Below are positions 8,283 through 14,201 of a stretch of DNA of 61,843 bases, in pieces. Each line of letters opens with the position of its first letter. The first letter of the stretch is position 1. Source of the DNA: a virus; the IMG/VR virus record IMGVR_UViG_3300027965_000203, positions 1 through 61,843 of that record; one strand, 5' to 3'. The position numbers were made by a program, and so were the translations under genes. Below the pieces are notes generated by a model, which saw only the letters and a program-made list of their open reading frames with translations, searched no databases and was not told where the DNA came from.

Positions 8283-8527
8283 GACCGTGTTCCCTCCACA
8301 AGCATCAGCATGCCGCGCTGCGCAGGATCGAGCGCAGCGGCCTCTTCCTGAATGGCGAGGTCGATCTTCTTCAGGAGCTCGCGCAGATCGCGCTTGGCCT
8401 CGTAGAGTTCGAGGACGCGAAGGCGCGCCTGCCGGTCATTGGCGCGCGTGAGCGCGACCAGGATGTCCGGGAGCTTCACGGCGCCGGCCGCGAAGGCGAT
8501 GGCAGTGGCTTCGCCGCGGGCCATCAC
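8279..8527 (-). CDS. Hypothetical helical protein, 82 residues
   Basis: Mostly helical and charged, with a likely coiled-coil stretch (RLRVLELYEAKRDLRELLKKIDL). It overlaps the next gene by four bases and abuts the upstream gene. No family is recognised; DNA or protein binding is possible. Confidence 0.6.
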   Translation of the reverse strand: MMARGEATAIAFAAGAVKLPDILVALTRANDRQARLRVLELYEAKRDLRELLKKIDLAIQEEAAALDPAQRGMLMLVEGTRS

Positions 8528-8737
8528 TCAAATCCCCATGATGCTGGCGAGCCGCTCGCTCACCTGCGCTCCGGCGCCGGCCGCACACGCCCGCGCGTAG
8601 CGGGCATGCGAGGCAAAATCGTCATCGGAGAGCTGGTGCAGCGTGAAGCCGGTGTTTGAGTGCATCCACGCCAGAACGTGGCGGGGGTTCATGTCGGGGA
8701 TGACGGCGACGATACGGGCGATGTAGGGGGCGGGCAT
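8528..8737 (-). CDS. Hypothetical protein, 69 residues
   Basis: A short protein beginning MPAPYIARIVAVIPDMNPR. It directly abuts the downstream gene and lies six bases after the first gene of the operon. The sequence looks like a folded small domain (HVLAWMHSNTGFTLHQLSDDDF). No family assignment. Confidence 0.55.
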   Translation of the reverse strand: MPAPYIARIVAVIPDMNPRHVLAWMHSNTGFTLHQLSDDDFASHARYARACAAGAGAQVSERLASIMGI

Positions 8738-8743
8738 CGTGGT

Positions 8744-9145
8744 TCACTCCGCCGGCAGCCGCAGCACGTAGTGCGGCGCCGCTCCGCCGCCGCCCGTGTG
8801 CTCGCCGGTCTTCGCGAGATCGGCGATCGCGTCGGCGAGATCGTCCCCGCCATCCGGGAAGCACTCGCCGAGTGGGGCGGTGGAGGGCGGGGCGTCGCCC
8901 ATGTCGATCGTCACGACGGTGTCGGAGGTGATGGTGCGCGGGCGGCCGGCGGCGATGATCCGCGCCAGCTCGTCCGCGACGGCGGCACGCGCCGCCGGGA
9001 GGCAGGCTTCGAGGCGGTCGAGGTGCTCGGCGCGCTGGGCGGCGACCTGCGCCAACGCCTCGGGCGAGGTGAGGCGGGCCACCGCGTCGAGACCGCGGAG
9101 AGCCCAGGGCGGAGCATGGCGGAACTGGGAGATGGTGACGGACAT
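8744..9145 (-). CDS. First gene of the leftward early operon, hypothetical
   Basis: A 133-residue protein beginning MSVTISQFRHAPPWALRGL. An alanine-rich helical segment is followed by an acidic C-terminal half (TIDMGDAPPS and DDLADAIADLAK). It is the first gene after the leftward promoter and operators at 9175-9228, the position that lambda gives to N. It shows no arginine-rich antiterminator-like N-terminus, so an N-like role is not supported. Confidence 0.6.
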   Translation of the reverse strand: MSVTISQFRHAPPWALRGLDAVARLTSPEALAQVAAQRAEHLDRLEACLPAARAAVADELARIIAAGRPRTITSDTVVTIDMGDAPPSTAPLGECFPDGGDDLADAIADLAKTGEHTGGGGAAPHYVLRLPAE

Positions 9146-9174
9146 TGGCGACCCCCGAAGTGGTATCGAGGGTC

Positions 9175-9228
9175 ACGTTACCGGATCGGTAACAAGCGCG
9201 TCAAGCTATTTGTTACCGATCCGGCAAC
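9175..9228 (-). promoter_or_regulatory. Leftward early promoter with two repressor operators
   Basis: On the minus strand TTGACG (9204-9199) is separated by 18 bases from TAACGT (9180-9175), pointing at the operon that starts at 9145. Operator A, GTTACCGGATCGGTAAC (9177-9193), has perfect seven-base arms around GAT and covers the -10. Operator B, GTTACCGATCCGGCAAC (9212-9228), lies seven bases upstream of the -35 with one arm mismatch. The operators are 35 bases centre to centre. Repressor binding would block RNA polymerase. Confidence 0.8.
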
Positions 9229-9319
9229 ATCCGAGTTGTGCCAATGCAATCAGCCGGTTGCTCGGTGCATTGGGGCGGGGGAGAAAGCGCCGGATGCACA
9301 GCGCTCGCGCGAATCGGTG

Positions 9320-9541
9320 TCAGTGCAGTCGATCGGCAAGGATGCCCAGCATCAGGATTGCGGCCATCAGCAGATAGGCAATGAGGCGGATATCTTGCCG
9401 GGCCTGCAGCAGCGCCACGCGCGCGTCCTCGTCCGAAATCTCGCCATAGGCGCCGCGGTCGCGGGTGTTCGCGCGATTGGAAACGGCGGCGACGATCGCG
9501 ATGAGAATGACTGCGCAGATCGTAAATGCCGGATAGTTCAT
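9320..9541 (-). CDS. Small membrane protein at the lambda-rex position
   Basis: A 73-residue protein with a predicted N-terminal membrane helix (residues about 4-20, YPAFTICAVILIAIVAA) and a C-terminal one (RLIAYLLMAAILMLGILA). Its start overlaps the repressor stop (ATGA), so it would be expressed from the prophage with the repressor. Genes at this place often give lysogenic exclusion; that role is inferred from position only. Confidence 0.7.
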   Translation of the reverse strand: MNYPAFTICAVILIAIVAAVSNRANTRDRGAYGEISDEDARVALLQARQDIRLIAYLLMAAILMLGILADRLH

Positions 9542-9840
9542 GGCTTTTTGATCAGCCGTCGCACGATGTCGACGGAGGTCTCGAAGGTGGCCTGGTCGAC
9601 GTCCTTCAGCATGGCATCGACGCTCGGCCGATCGGGCGGGCGGTACAAATCCTCGGGTTCGACGCCGATCGCGTGGGCAAGCTCGGCGATCTTTTTGGGA
9701 TTAAGCCGATGCTGCTCGGTGCGCCGGCGCCAGATGGTCTCGCGGGCTACACCTAGGATTTCCCCGACCTTTTCGTCGGAGAGCCCGCGAGCCTGCATGT
9801 GCTCCTGAATGTAGAGGTAGCCGCGCGGACGTGTTGCCAT
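9538..9840 (-). CDS. Immunity repressor, CI-like helix-turn-helix protein
   Basis: A 100-residue DNA-binding protein. The helix-turn-helix spans about residues 19-66 (LSDEKVGEILGVARETIWRRR, cut here, then IAELAHAIGVEPEDLY). The last 30 residues are a short helical tail that may dimerise. There is no LexA/CI-type peptidase domain, so RecA-stimulated self-cleavage is not expected. I chose the ATG at 9840: it begins a proper domain and faces the divergent Cro-like gene. The likely targets are the GTTRCCG-N3-CGGYAAC sites on both sides of its gene. Confidence 0.82.
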   Translation of the reverse strand: MATRPRGYLYIQEHMQARGLSDEKVGEILGVARETIWRRRTEQHRLNPKKIAELAHAIGVEPEDLYRPPDRPSVDAMLKDVDQATFETSVDIVRRLIKKP

Positions 9841-9849
9841 GTTGGTAAT
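9833..9849. promoter_or_regulatory. Degenerate third right operator over repressor start codon
   Basis: GTTGCCATGTTGGTAAT fits GTTRCCG-N3-CGGYAAC at 11 of 14 arm positions and overlaps the repressor start codon (9840-9838). A weak site here could let the repressor limit its own synthesis, as OR3 does in lambda. The match is imperfect, so this is less certain than the other four. Confidence 0.45.
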
Positions 9850-9875
9850 GCTAGTCCGCGCCGCCGGCCGGGTCG

Positions 9876-9929
9876 TTTGCCGGCTCGGCAACAAGGTTCT
9901 TGACGTGGCTGTTGCCGATTTGGTAACAG
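9876..9929 (+). promoter_or_regulatory. Rightward early promoter with two repressor operators
   Basis: TTGACG (9900-9905) is 18 bases from TAACAG (9924-9929), facing the Cro-like gene. Operator C, TTTGCCGGCTCGGCAAC (9876-9892), ends seven bases before the -35. Operator D, GTTGCCGATTTGGTAAC (9911-9927), covers the spacer and the -10. Element spacing is identical to the leftward unit at 9175-9228, so both promoters should respond alike to the repressor. Confidence 0.8.
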
Positions 9930-9937
9930 AGGCGTCC

Positions 9938-10162
9938 ATGACCCTAGCTCCGCTTACGGCGCTTAAGGACTGGCGCGAACAGCAAAATCCGCCGCTGACG
10001 CAGTCGCAGGCAGCGCGGCGAATCGGCGTCTCGCGCGCCGCGTGGTCGCGGTGGGAGGCGGGGCGCCGCAAGGTCCAAGGCGATCTGGTGCCGAAGGTCG
10101 CGAAGAAGACCGGGATCCCGAAGGAGCGGCTTCGCCCGGACCTCGTCGAGCTGCTGTCGTGA
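9938..10162 (+). CDS. Cro-like helix-turn-helix protein
   Basis: A 74-residue protein with a helix-turn-helix: LTQSQAARRIGVSRAAWSRWEAGRRKV. It is divergent from the repressor and begins nine bases after the rightward -10, so its leader is very short or absent. I took the ATG at 9938; longer in-frame starts would place the promoter inside the gene. By position it should oppose the repressor during lytic growth. Confidence 0.8.
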   Translation: MTLAPLTALKDWREQQNPPLTQSQAARRIGVSRAAWSRWEAGRRKVQGDLVPKVAKKTGIPKERLRPDLVELLS

Positions 10163-10164
10163 CT

Positions 10165-10485
10165 TTATTGCAGCAAGGACGTGAGGTGCTCGACCGCTCC
10201 CGAGACGAGCGCCTGCAGAACTGCCGCGATAGGACCAAGACGCCCCAGGTTGGTCACGGCTTCGAATTTGATCTCGCGCTCGTTGGCGCTCTCGTCCCCT
10301 GGCAGACGTCGATCCTTGAAAAAGAAGAGCCGTACACTTCCGCCCCCCAAGTCCAGGACTTCTACTCCATCCACCCAAGCTTCCGGTACCGGCCCGACCT
10401 CCACGAGAGGCGGGCGTTCTGGCGACGCCCTTCCCATTCCGCACTCCCACGCACACTTTTGGTCTTGCGGCCGGTAGTATCTCAC
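10165..10485 (-). CDS. Hypothetical phage protein opposite the early rightward transcript
   Basis: A 106-residue protein with a beta-rich core, VDGVEVLDLGGGSVRLFFF, followed by helices. Comparable short proteins occur near repressors in rhizobial prophages. Its stop is two bases from the Cro-like stop, so the genes converge. The first 16 residues (rich in C, Y, Q) may not be translated; the ATG at 10437 is an alternative start. Being antisense to early rightward transcription, it may be favoured in the lysogen. Confidence 0.55.
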   Translation of the reverse strand: MRYYRPQDQKCAWECGMGRASPERPPLVEVGPVPEAWVDGVEVLDLGGGSVRLFFFKDRRLPGDESANEREIKFEAVTNLGRLGPIAAVLQALVSGAVEHLTSLLQ

Positions 10486-10683
10486 AGTGCAGCGGATGCG
10501 CGCTACAACTGTTCGTTATGCGACACGCGGAGCCGATCTCGCCGTGCATGCCCAGCCCGCGCAAAATTCGGCAGTCTCGCTGACGTTTCACCAACATCGC
10601 ACCGCTCAACGTTCGCGCCTCATGCGCGCGGGCGGGATTCGGGGTGCCTGTCAAGCAGGAGTCGAGTCGGAACCCGCCGCGCC

Positions 10684-10709
10684 TGTGGATAAGCGGCGCC
10701 TGTGGATAA
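10684..10709 (-). promoter_or_regulatory. Two perfect DnaA boxes
   Basis: TGTGGATAA occurs at 10684-10692 and 10701-10709, each the complement of the DnaA box TTATCCACA, 17 bases apart. They lie upstream of a dyad array and the replication-like gene. Host DnaA binding at a phage origin is the simplest reading. The rest of 10486-10784 shows no convincing gene. Confidence 0.6.
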
Positions 10710-10784
10710 CTCTGCCCGCGTTCGTCGTCGCGTTCGTCCAAGTCACCGCGTGCTGCTCAAGCCCTTCAAATGTCGGGGAAAGCC

Positions 10785-10898
10785 ATGCTCACGCGCGACG
10801 ATCTGATCGCGGTCTACCGAATTCTCGGGTTTGCGCTCGCCGCGATGATCCTCATCGACGGCGGCACGATCGCGGCGCAGTCGGCCGGGCTCTTCTGA
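10785..10898 (+). CDS. 37-residue membrane protein
   Basis: An ATG preceded by GGGGAA opens a 37-codon frame beginning MLTRDDLIAVYRILGFALAA, with one predicted membrane helix (about residues 10-30). It lies between the DnaA boxes and the dyad array. The good ribosome site and hydrophobic pattern support it, but it is very short and unassigned. Confidence 0.45.
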   Translation: MLTRDDLIAVYRILGFALAAMILIDGGTIAAQSAGLF

Positions 10899-11027
10899 GT
10901 GAGAGCAGCTCGACCACGGCTCGCGATCCGGCGGCCGGCGCCGTGCGAAGGCGCGGCCACTTTCGCCGCCATGATCGCAGCGCATGCTGGAAATCCGAAA
11001 TGCTGCGGAGCGTTGCCCGCATCGCAT

Positions 11028-11112
11028 GTCACGCGTGACTCTTGCAATGTCACGCGTGACAGCGTGACTCACGCCGTGACAGGCGTGACGTCACGCCCAT
11101 ACTATACGTATA
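11028..11112. other. Candidate replication origin: GCGTGAC dyad array and AT-rich stretch
   Basis: GTCACGCGTGAC occurs at 11028-11039 and 11049-11060 (21-base period), GCGTGACTCACGC at 11062-11074 and the perfect palindrome GGCGTGACGTCACGCC at 11082-11097. All are built from GCGTGAC half-sites. TATACGTATA (11103-11112) and a T-run to about 11130 form the most AT-rich stretch nearby. GTGACA (11076-11081), 18 bases, TACTAT (11100-11105) is also a possible rightward promoter whose spacer is the palindrome. The rest of 10899-11236 shows no gene. Confidence 0.6.
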
Positions 11113-11206
11113 CGAGACCTTTTTTTTCTTCGCGCAGATCGCGCTTGCGGCGCGGCCCAAAGGGGCTTAGCGAGGGAAGAGGTCCCCGGCTCCGAGCCCC
11201 TGCACA

Positions 11207-11218
11207 GTCACACGTGAC
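11207..11218. promoter_or_regulatory. GTCACACGTGAC dyad before the replication gene
   Basis: A perfect 12-base palindrome 18 bases upstream of the replication-like start codon. It differs from GTCACGCGTGAC only in the two central positions and so probably binds the same protein. An exact GTCACGCGTGAC also lies inside the replication gene at 11692-11703. Confidence 0.55.
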
Positions 11219-11236
11219 AGCATCAAGGGTGCGGCC

Positions 11237-12109
11237 ATGAGCGAGAAATCGCCATCGCCGCCGCGGAAGCGCATGCCGGGACCGTGGCATTGCGTCTACA
11301 ACGACTTCGTCGGGCATCCGAAGTGGCGCCGCGTCGCCAACATGAGCGGCGTGCACCTCGCCTTCGTACACACGATCGTGCAGGCGCACTTTCAGGCCGC
11401 TGCCAAGGCGAAGAAGGACGGCTGGATCGGCAATTTCAATAGCGAAGATTGCGCGGCCGCGACCGACATTCCGTCCGACGACGTCGCAAAGGTGTGCCGC
11501 GCGCTGCGCGTCATCGGCTGGATCATCGACGACTATATCGTCGACTGGGCGGAGCATCAGCCGTTCAAGCCGGACGCGAGCGCGGCCGATCGCCAGCGCA
11601 ACAAGCGCGCGCGCGACAAGGCGGCCGAGCGCGCCGCCATGGGTCTTGCATCGACCGAAGAGGTCGCCGCGCTCGAGCAGCTCGCCGAGCTGTCACGCGT
11701 GACGGCCGTGCGCTCCGCCGGACCGAAACCGGTGCGGCAGGTCGTGCCGTTCGAGACGATCGCCTCGGTCGGCAATGCCGAGCTCACTGATCAGGCAAAT
11801 GCCGCGGCTGCCAAGCAGTGGCTGTTCGGTGATGGCAGCGTCTCCGACTTCGGCATGGCGAGCGCGATCATTTCGGAGAACTTCGGCACGAAGCCGCTCT
11901 CCGCCGTCTGGCAGATCGGCCAATGGGCGCAGCGTGTCGACTATGTGTCGCTCGCGACCCTGATCAGCACGCTGCATCTGCGGCGGCTCGACCGCGCGAC
12001 GTTCAAGAACCTTCTGCAGCAGGGGATCGAGAAAGCGGCCGACGAAGGCCGCAACGGCCCGATGCTGCCCAAGCTGCTCGGCGGCGTGCGTGGAGGCAGC
12101 GCCGCATGA
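11237..12109 (+). CDS. Phage replication protein with winged-helix-like N-terminus
   Basis: A 290-residue protein. The N-terminal 110 residues (HCVYNDFVGHPKWRRVANMSG, cut here, then ATDIPSDDVAKVCRALRVIGWI) look like the winged helix of lambda O or DnaD-type initiators. The middle is a basic linker (DRQRNKRARDKAAERAA). The C-terminal half is helical. The dyad array upstream and one dyad inside the gene fit an origin-binding protein acting near its own gene. No helicase gene follows, so host DnaB would have to be recruited. Confidence 0.7.
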   Translation: MSEKSPSPPRKRMPGPWHCVYNDFVGHPKWRRVANMSGVHLAFVHTIVQAHFQAAAKAKKDGWIGNFNSEDCAAATDIPSDDVAKVCRALRVIGWIIDDYIVDWAEHQPFKPDASAADRQRNKRARDKAAERAAMGLASTEEVAALEQLAELSRVTAVRSAGPKPVRQVVPFETIASVGNAELTDQANAAAAKQWLFGDGSVSDFGMASAIISENFGTKPLSAVWQIGQWAQRVDYVSLATLISTLHLRRLDRATFKNLLQQGIEKAADEGRNGPMLPKLLGGVRGGSAA

Positions 12110-12192
12110 AATTCCCGGCGTACACACCGCCCACGCCTGAGGGCGGATCAGATCGCCGGGATGAAGCCGCCCCGCGTCGCCGATATCGGTAG
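12106..12192 (+). CDS. Possible 28-residue peptide
   Basis: The ATG overlaps the replication gene stop (ATGA) and opens 28 codons starting MKFPAYTPPTPEGG and ending in an arginine-rich tail. Translation coupling is plausible, but length and composition give little support. It may be non-functional. Confidence 0.3.
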   Translation: MKFPAYTPPTPEGGSDRRDEAAPRRRYR

Positions 12193-12230
12193 CTCGGCGA
12201 CGCGGGGCGCATCAGCCAAGGAGGAGCCGA

Positions 12231-12479
12231 ATGGCTAACACCTACGAAGGCGAGCCCGACGCCCGGCAGAGCGACGACGTCGCCATGCCGACCACGCGCT
12301 TCCGGCCGCGCTATCGCGCGCTCACCGAGGATGAAAAGGCGCTCCATGACGCCATCAAGTCGAAGGCGGACGAGCTCGATGCGCTCTACGCCAAGGTGAA
12401 GCCCGGCCGCTACAACTCGCTCGCCGTCACGTCGCTCGAGCAATCGGTGATGTGGATCATCAAGGAGCTGACGGCTTGA
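12231..12479 (+). CDS. Acb2/Tad1-hairpin-like candidate cyclic-nucleotide sponge
   Basis: An 82-residue protein with a strong ribosome site (AAGGAGG). After a disordered N-terminus, residues about 25-80 read FRPRYRALTEDEKALHDAIK, then KPGRYNSLAVTSLEQSVMW and IIKELTA: two helices joined by a turn. This follows the pattern I know from the Acb2/Tad1 hairpin family (formerly DUF7681), whose studied members bind cyclic nucleotides and block CBASS or Thoeris immunity. The assignment is by pattern and not by search. It is early in the replication operon, suitable for anti-defence. Confidence 0.65.
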   Translation: MANTYEGEPDARQSDDVAMPTTRFRPRYRALTEDEKALHDAIKSKADELDALYAKVKPGRYNSLAVTSLEQSVMWIIKELTA

Positions 12480-12907
12480 TCGAGCCCAAATCCACCGACG
12501 TCGGCCGCCGCGTCGCCTTCATGGTCGGCGAAGAACGCCAGCTCGGCGCGATCGCCGACTTCAACTGCACCTATGTGCACGTGACCTTGCGGGACGGCAG
12601 CACGATCCCGCTGCCGCGCACGCTGCTCGAATGGGCGCAGGAGAACGAGGATCCGCAGATCGAGGCCGATGCGGCCGTGCGGGCAGCGCTCCCGGACGTC
12701 GAGCGCTCCGGGCTCGAGTTCAAGATCGTCGATCGGCGGCGGATCCTGCTGGTCGCCTCCGGCATCGAGGCGATGCCCTGCACCGGCACCTGGTCGGGGC
12801 GAGATGGCGAGGTGAGGTATGGCGGCATCGCCGCGGCGATCGCGGCCGCGCGGGCGATGGCGGCGCCGGCCGAGCAGCTGTCGGCGGAAGAGGGCGAGCC
12901 GGACTGA
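12476..12907 (+). CDS. Hypothetical protein with small beta-domain
   Basis: The start is probably the TTG at 12476, overlapping the previous stop by four bases; this gives 143 residues. An N-terminal segment (VGRRVAFMVGEERQLGAIAD, then VHVTLRDGSTIPLPR) resembles a small SH3-like barrel. The C-terminal half is alanine-rich. It overlaps the next gene by one base. No known family. Confidence 0.6.
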   Translation: MIEPKSTDVGRRVAFMVGEERQLGAIADFNCTYVHVTLRDGSTIPLPRTLLEWAQENEDPQIEADAAVRAALPDVERSGLEFKIVDRRRILLVASGIEAMPCTGTWSGRDGEVRYGGIAAAIAAARAMAAPAEQLSAEEGEPD

Positions 12908-13155
12908 TGGGCGCGACCTACAAGGGCCATCGGCTCAAGCCGGCACCGTGGTGGCTCTGCCTCCTGCAGCTGCTCGTGCTCGCCCCGATCGCGATCCTGA
13001 TGGCGATCTGCAGCGCCCTGCAGGCAACGGCGCGCGGGATCGAATGGGCGACCCGCGGGCGCGGCTGGGTCAAGCCGTTCGAGCGCGCGTCCGATCACAT
13101 TGAGCTGTGGTGGCATCGGCGGCAGTGTCGACGGATCGATCGCGAGGGCGCCTGA
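12907..13155 (+). CDS. Small single-pass membrane protein
   Basis: An 82-residue protein with one strong hydrophobic segment (residues about 15-38, WWLCLLQLLVLAPIAILMAI) followed by a basic tail, suggesting an inner-membrane anchor with a cytoplasmic C-terminus. Both ends overlap neighbours by one base, so it is part of a coupled chain. Function unknown. Confidence 0.6.
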   Translation: MGATYKGHRLKPAPWWLCLLQLLVLAPIAILMAICSALQATARGIEWATRGRGWVKPFERASDHIELWWHRRQCRRIDREGA

Positions 13156-13262
13156 TGCCGGCCGCGCCGAAGCGCCCCTGGACCGTCCCGGAGCTCGCCG
13201 CCGTCGCCGGCACGCTTGGCCCATGGCGACCGAAGCAGGGCGGCCGGCATTGCCGCCCATGA
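13155..13262 (+). CDS. Possible 35-residue peptide
   Basis: Starts by a one-base overlap with the previous stop and ends by a four-base overlap with the next start. The sequence begins MPAAPKRPWTVPELAAVAGTL, with a short helix-like motif seen at the start of some DNA-binding proteins. Support comes mainly from the perfect coupling at both ends. Confidence 0.45.
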   Translation: MPAAPKRPWTVPELAAVAGTLGPWRPKQGGRHCRP

Positions 13263-13480
13263 TCGAGCCCCTGCGCGGCCAGCGTGGCTTCGATATATCC
13301 TGCACCGGCTGCGGTGTCGTCGAGCGCTTCGCCCTCGAATACGACCGGTTCCTCATCGCGGCGAAGAAGGCCGGCTGGATGATCGGCACGCCACGGGCGG
13401 CACGGGACATCCTCTGCCCGGAGTGCGTCGGCGAGGCGCGAATGCCCAAGCCCCTTCAGGCAGTTGCGCCACCGCCTTGA
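13259..13480 (+). CDS. 73-residue zinc-ribbon protein
   Basis: C15 and C18 (CTGC) and C53 and C56 (CPEC) form a classical four-cysteine zinc ribbon separated by a helical stretch (ERFALEYDRFLIAAKKAGW). The ATG at 13259 overlaps the previous stop; an ATG at 13223 is a longer alternative. Zinc ribbons of this size often bind DNA or transcription machinery. Nothing more specific is visible. Confidence 0.65.
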   Translation: MIEPLRGQRGFDISCTGCGVVERFALEYDRFLIAAKKAGWMIGTPRAARDILCPECVGEARMPKPLQAVAPPP

Positions 13481-13562
13481 ACTTCAGCATTCACTTTGCC
13501 TTCACGTGAAACATCCTTCTACGTGGTCACCCTTAGTTCTCGGGTGCAGCCGGCCTAAGCCG

Positions 13563-13591
13563 TTGATTGAGGGATAGTTTTTCTATAGATT
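13563..13591 (+). promoter_or_regulatory. Candidate promoter for the middle gene cluster
   Basis: TTGATT (13563-13568), a 17-base spacer, then TAGATT (13586-13591) face the gene starting at 13615. The spacer is AT-rich compared with its surroundings. A perfect palindrome TTCACGTGAA (13501-13510) lies about 50 bases upstream and resembles the CACGTGA core of the dyad at 11207. Confidence 0.45.
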
Positions 13592-13614
13592 ACCGGCGCA
13601 CGGGGACCAATCCG

Positions 13615-13887
13615 ATGGCCGACGACCAAGCCAGGGAAGGGGCGCTATTCCGCCCCTGGGTGCGCGAGGGCGGCGCCGTCCTGGTGGCCGGCGTCATCGT
13701 CGGGAGGTCTGGCGAGATCGCCCGGGTGCGCATCAACATCGTCGAGGCCCTGGGCGGCTTGGGCGGCGTCGTCCTGCCGATCGCGCTCGATGACCTGCGC
13801 GCGGTCACGGCCACCTGCCTCAACCCGTTGTGCCCGCATGGGCGCATGCAAATGTGGGCTGCGGCCCGGGCCGCAGCGGCGGCGTGA
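13615..13887 (+). CDS. Hypothetical protein, 90 residues
   Basis: A beta-rich small domain: VREGGAVLVAGVIVGRSGEI, then VRINIVEALGGLGGVVLPIA, followed by two cysteines in LNPLCPHG. The ATG at 13615 is the first good start after the promoter at 13563. It overlaps the SciP-like gene by four bases and is probably translationally coupled to it. No family recognised. Confidence 0.55.
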   Translation: MADDQAREGALFRPWVREGGAVLVAGVIVGRSGEIARVRINIVEALGGLGGVVLPIALDDLRAVTATCLNPLCPHGRMQMWAAARAAAAA

Positions 13888-14126
13888 GGTTCTCGGTCGA
13901 CATTGAGACGAATCGTCGGGCGAAGCGCTACGCCCGGTTACGCGCCGTGGTGCTGACCCCGGGCGGCCGCTGGACGGCTCACCGCAAGGCCGATGCCGTC
14001 ATGGCGCTCGCCGGCGGGGTGGTGACGCGGGACGAGCTGCAGGCGACGCACAACGTCACGTCCGCCGAGATCGATGAGTGGCAGCAGGCGGCGCGGCGCT
14101 ACGGTCTACCCAAGACGGTCCGTTAA
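13884..14126 (+). CDS. SciP/DUF1153-like DNA-binding protein
   Basis: An 80-residue protein starting at a GTG that overlaps the previous stop. Residues 28-75 (GGRWTAHRKADAVMALAGGV, then VTRDELQATHNVTSAEIDEW, then QQAARRYG) follow closely the helix-turn-helix of SciP, the alphaproteobacterial inhibitor of the cell-cycle regulator CtrA, whose equivalent reads TKRWVIRRKAEVVAAVRGGL. The N-terminus differs from chromosomal SciP. It may act on CtrA-controlled host promoters or on phage promoters. Fold recognition is fairly strong; the target is inferred. Confidence 0.7.
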   Translation: MRFSVDIETNRRAKRYARLRAVVLTPGGRWTAHRKADAVMALAGGVVTRDELQATHNVTSAEIDEWQQAARRYGLPKTVR

Positions 14127-14174
14127 TCCTTCGACCCTTAATCCGTTGCCGAAAACCTCACCTGCGCGCTCAAT

Positions 14175-14197
14175 CCTCCCTGACGTTTTTCGGGAGG
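14175..14197 (+). promoter_or_regulatory. Hairpin that hides a Shine-Dalgarno sequence
   Basis: CCTCCC (14175-14180) and GGGAGG (14192-14197) pair perfectly around an 11-base loop. GGGAGG is also the ribosome site for the ATG at 14202, five bases away. The structure could keep translation low until it is opened. No U-run follows, so it is not a terminator. Confidence 0.5.
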
Positions 14198-14201
14198 CGT
14201 C

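Noticed and set aside
10487-11038. A 183-codon plus-strand frame over the origin region
   Set aside because: Arginine/serine-rich with no domain, spans DnaA boxes and dyads, and conflicts with the better-supported small gene at 10785.
11028-11097. The repeated dyads as a CRISPR array
   Set aside because: Units are 12-16 base palindromes with about 21-base spacing and no unique spacers; no cas genes are near.
11102-11557. A 151-codon minus-strand frame over the start of the replication gene
   Set aside because: Antisense to the replication gene and includes the dyad; composition is typical of a shadow.
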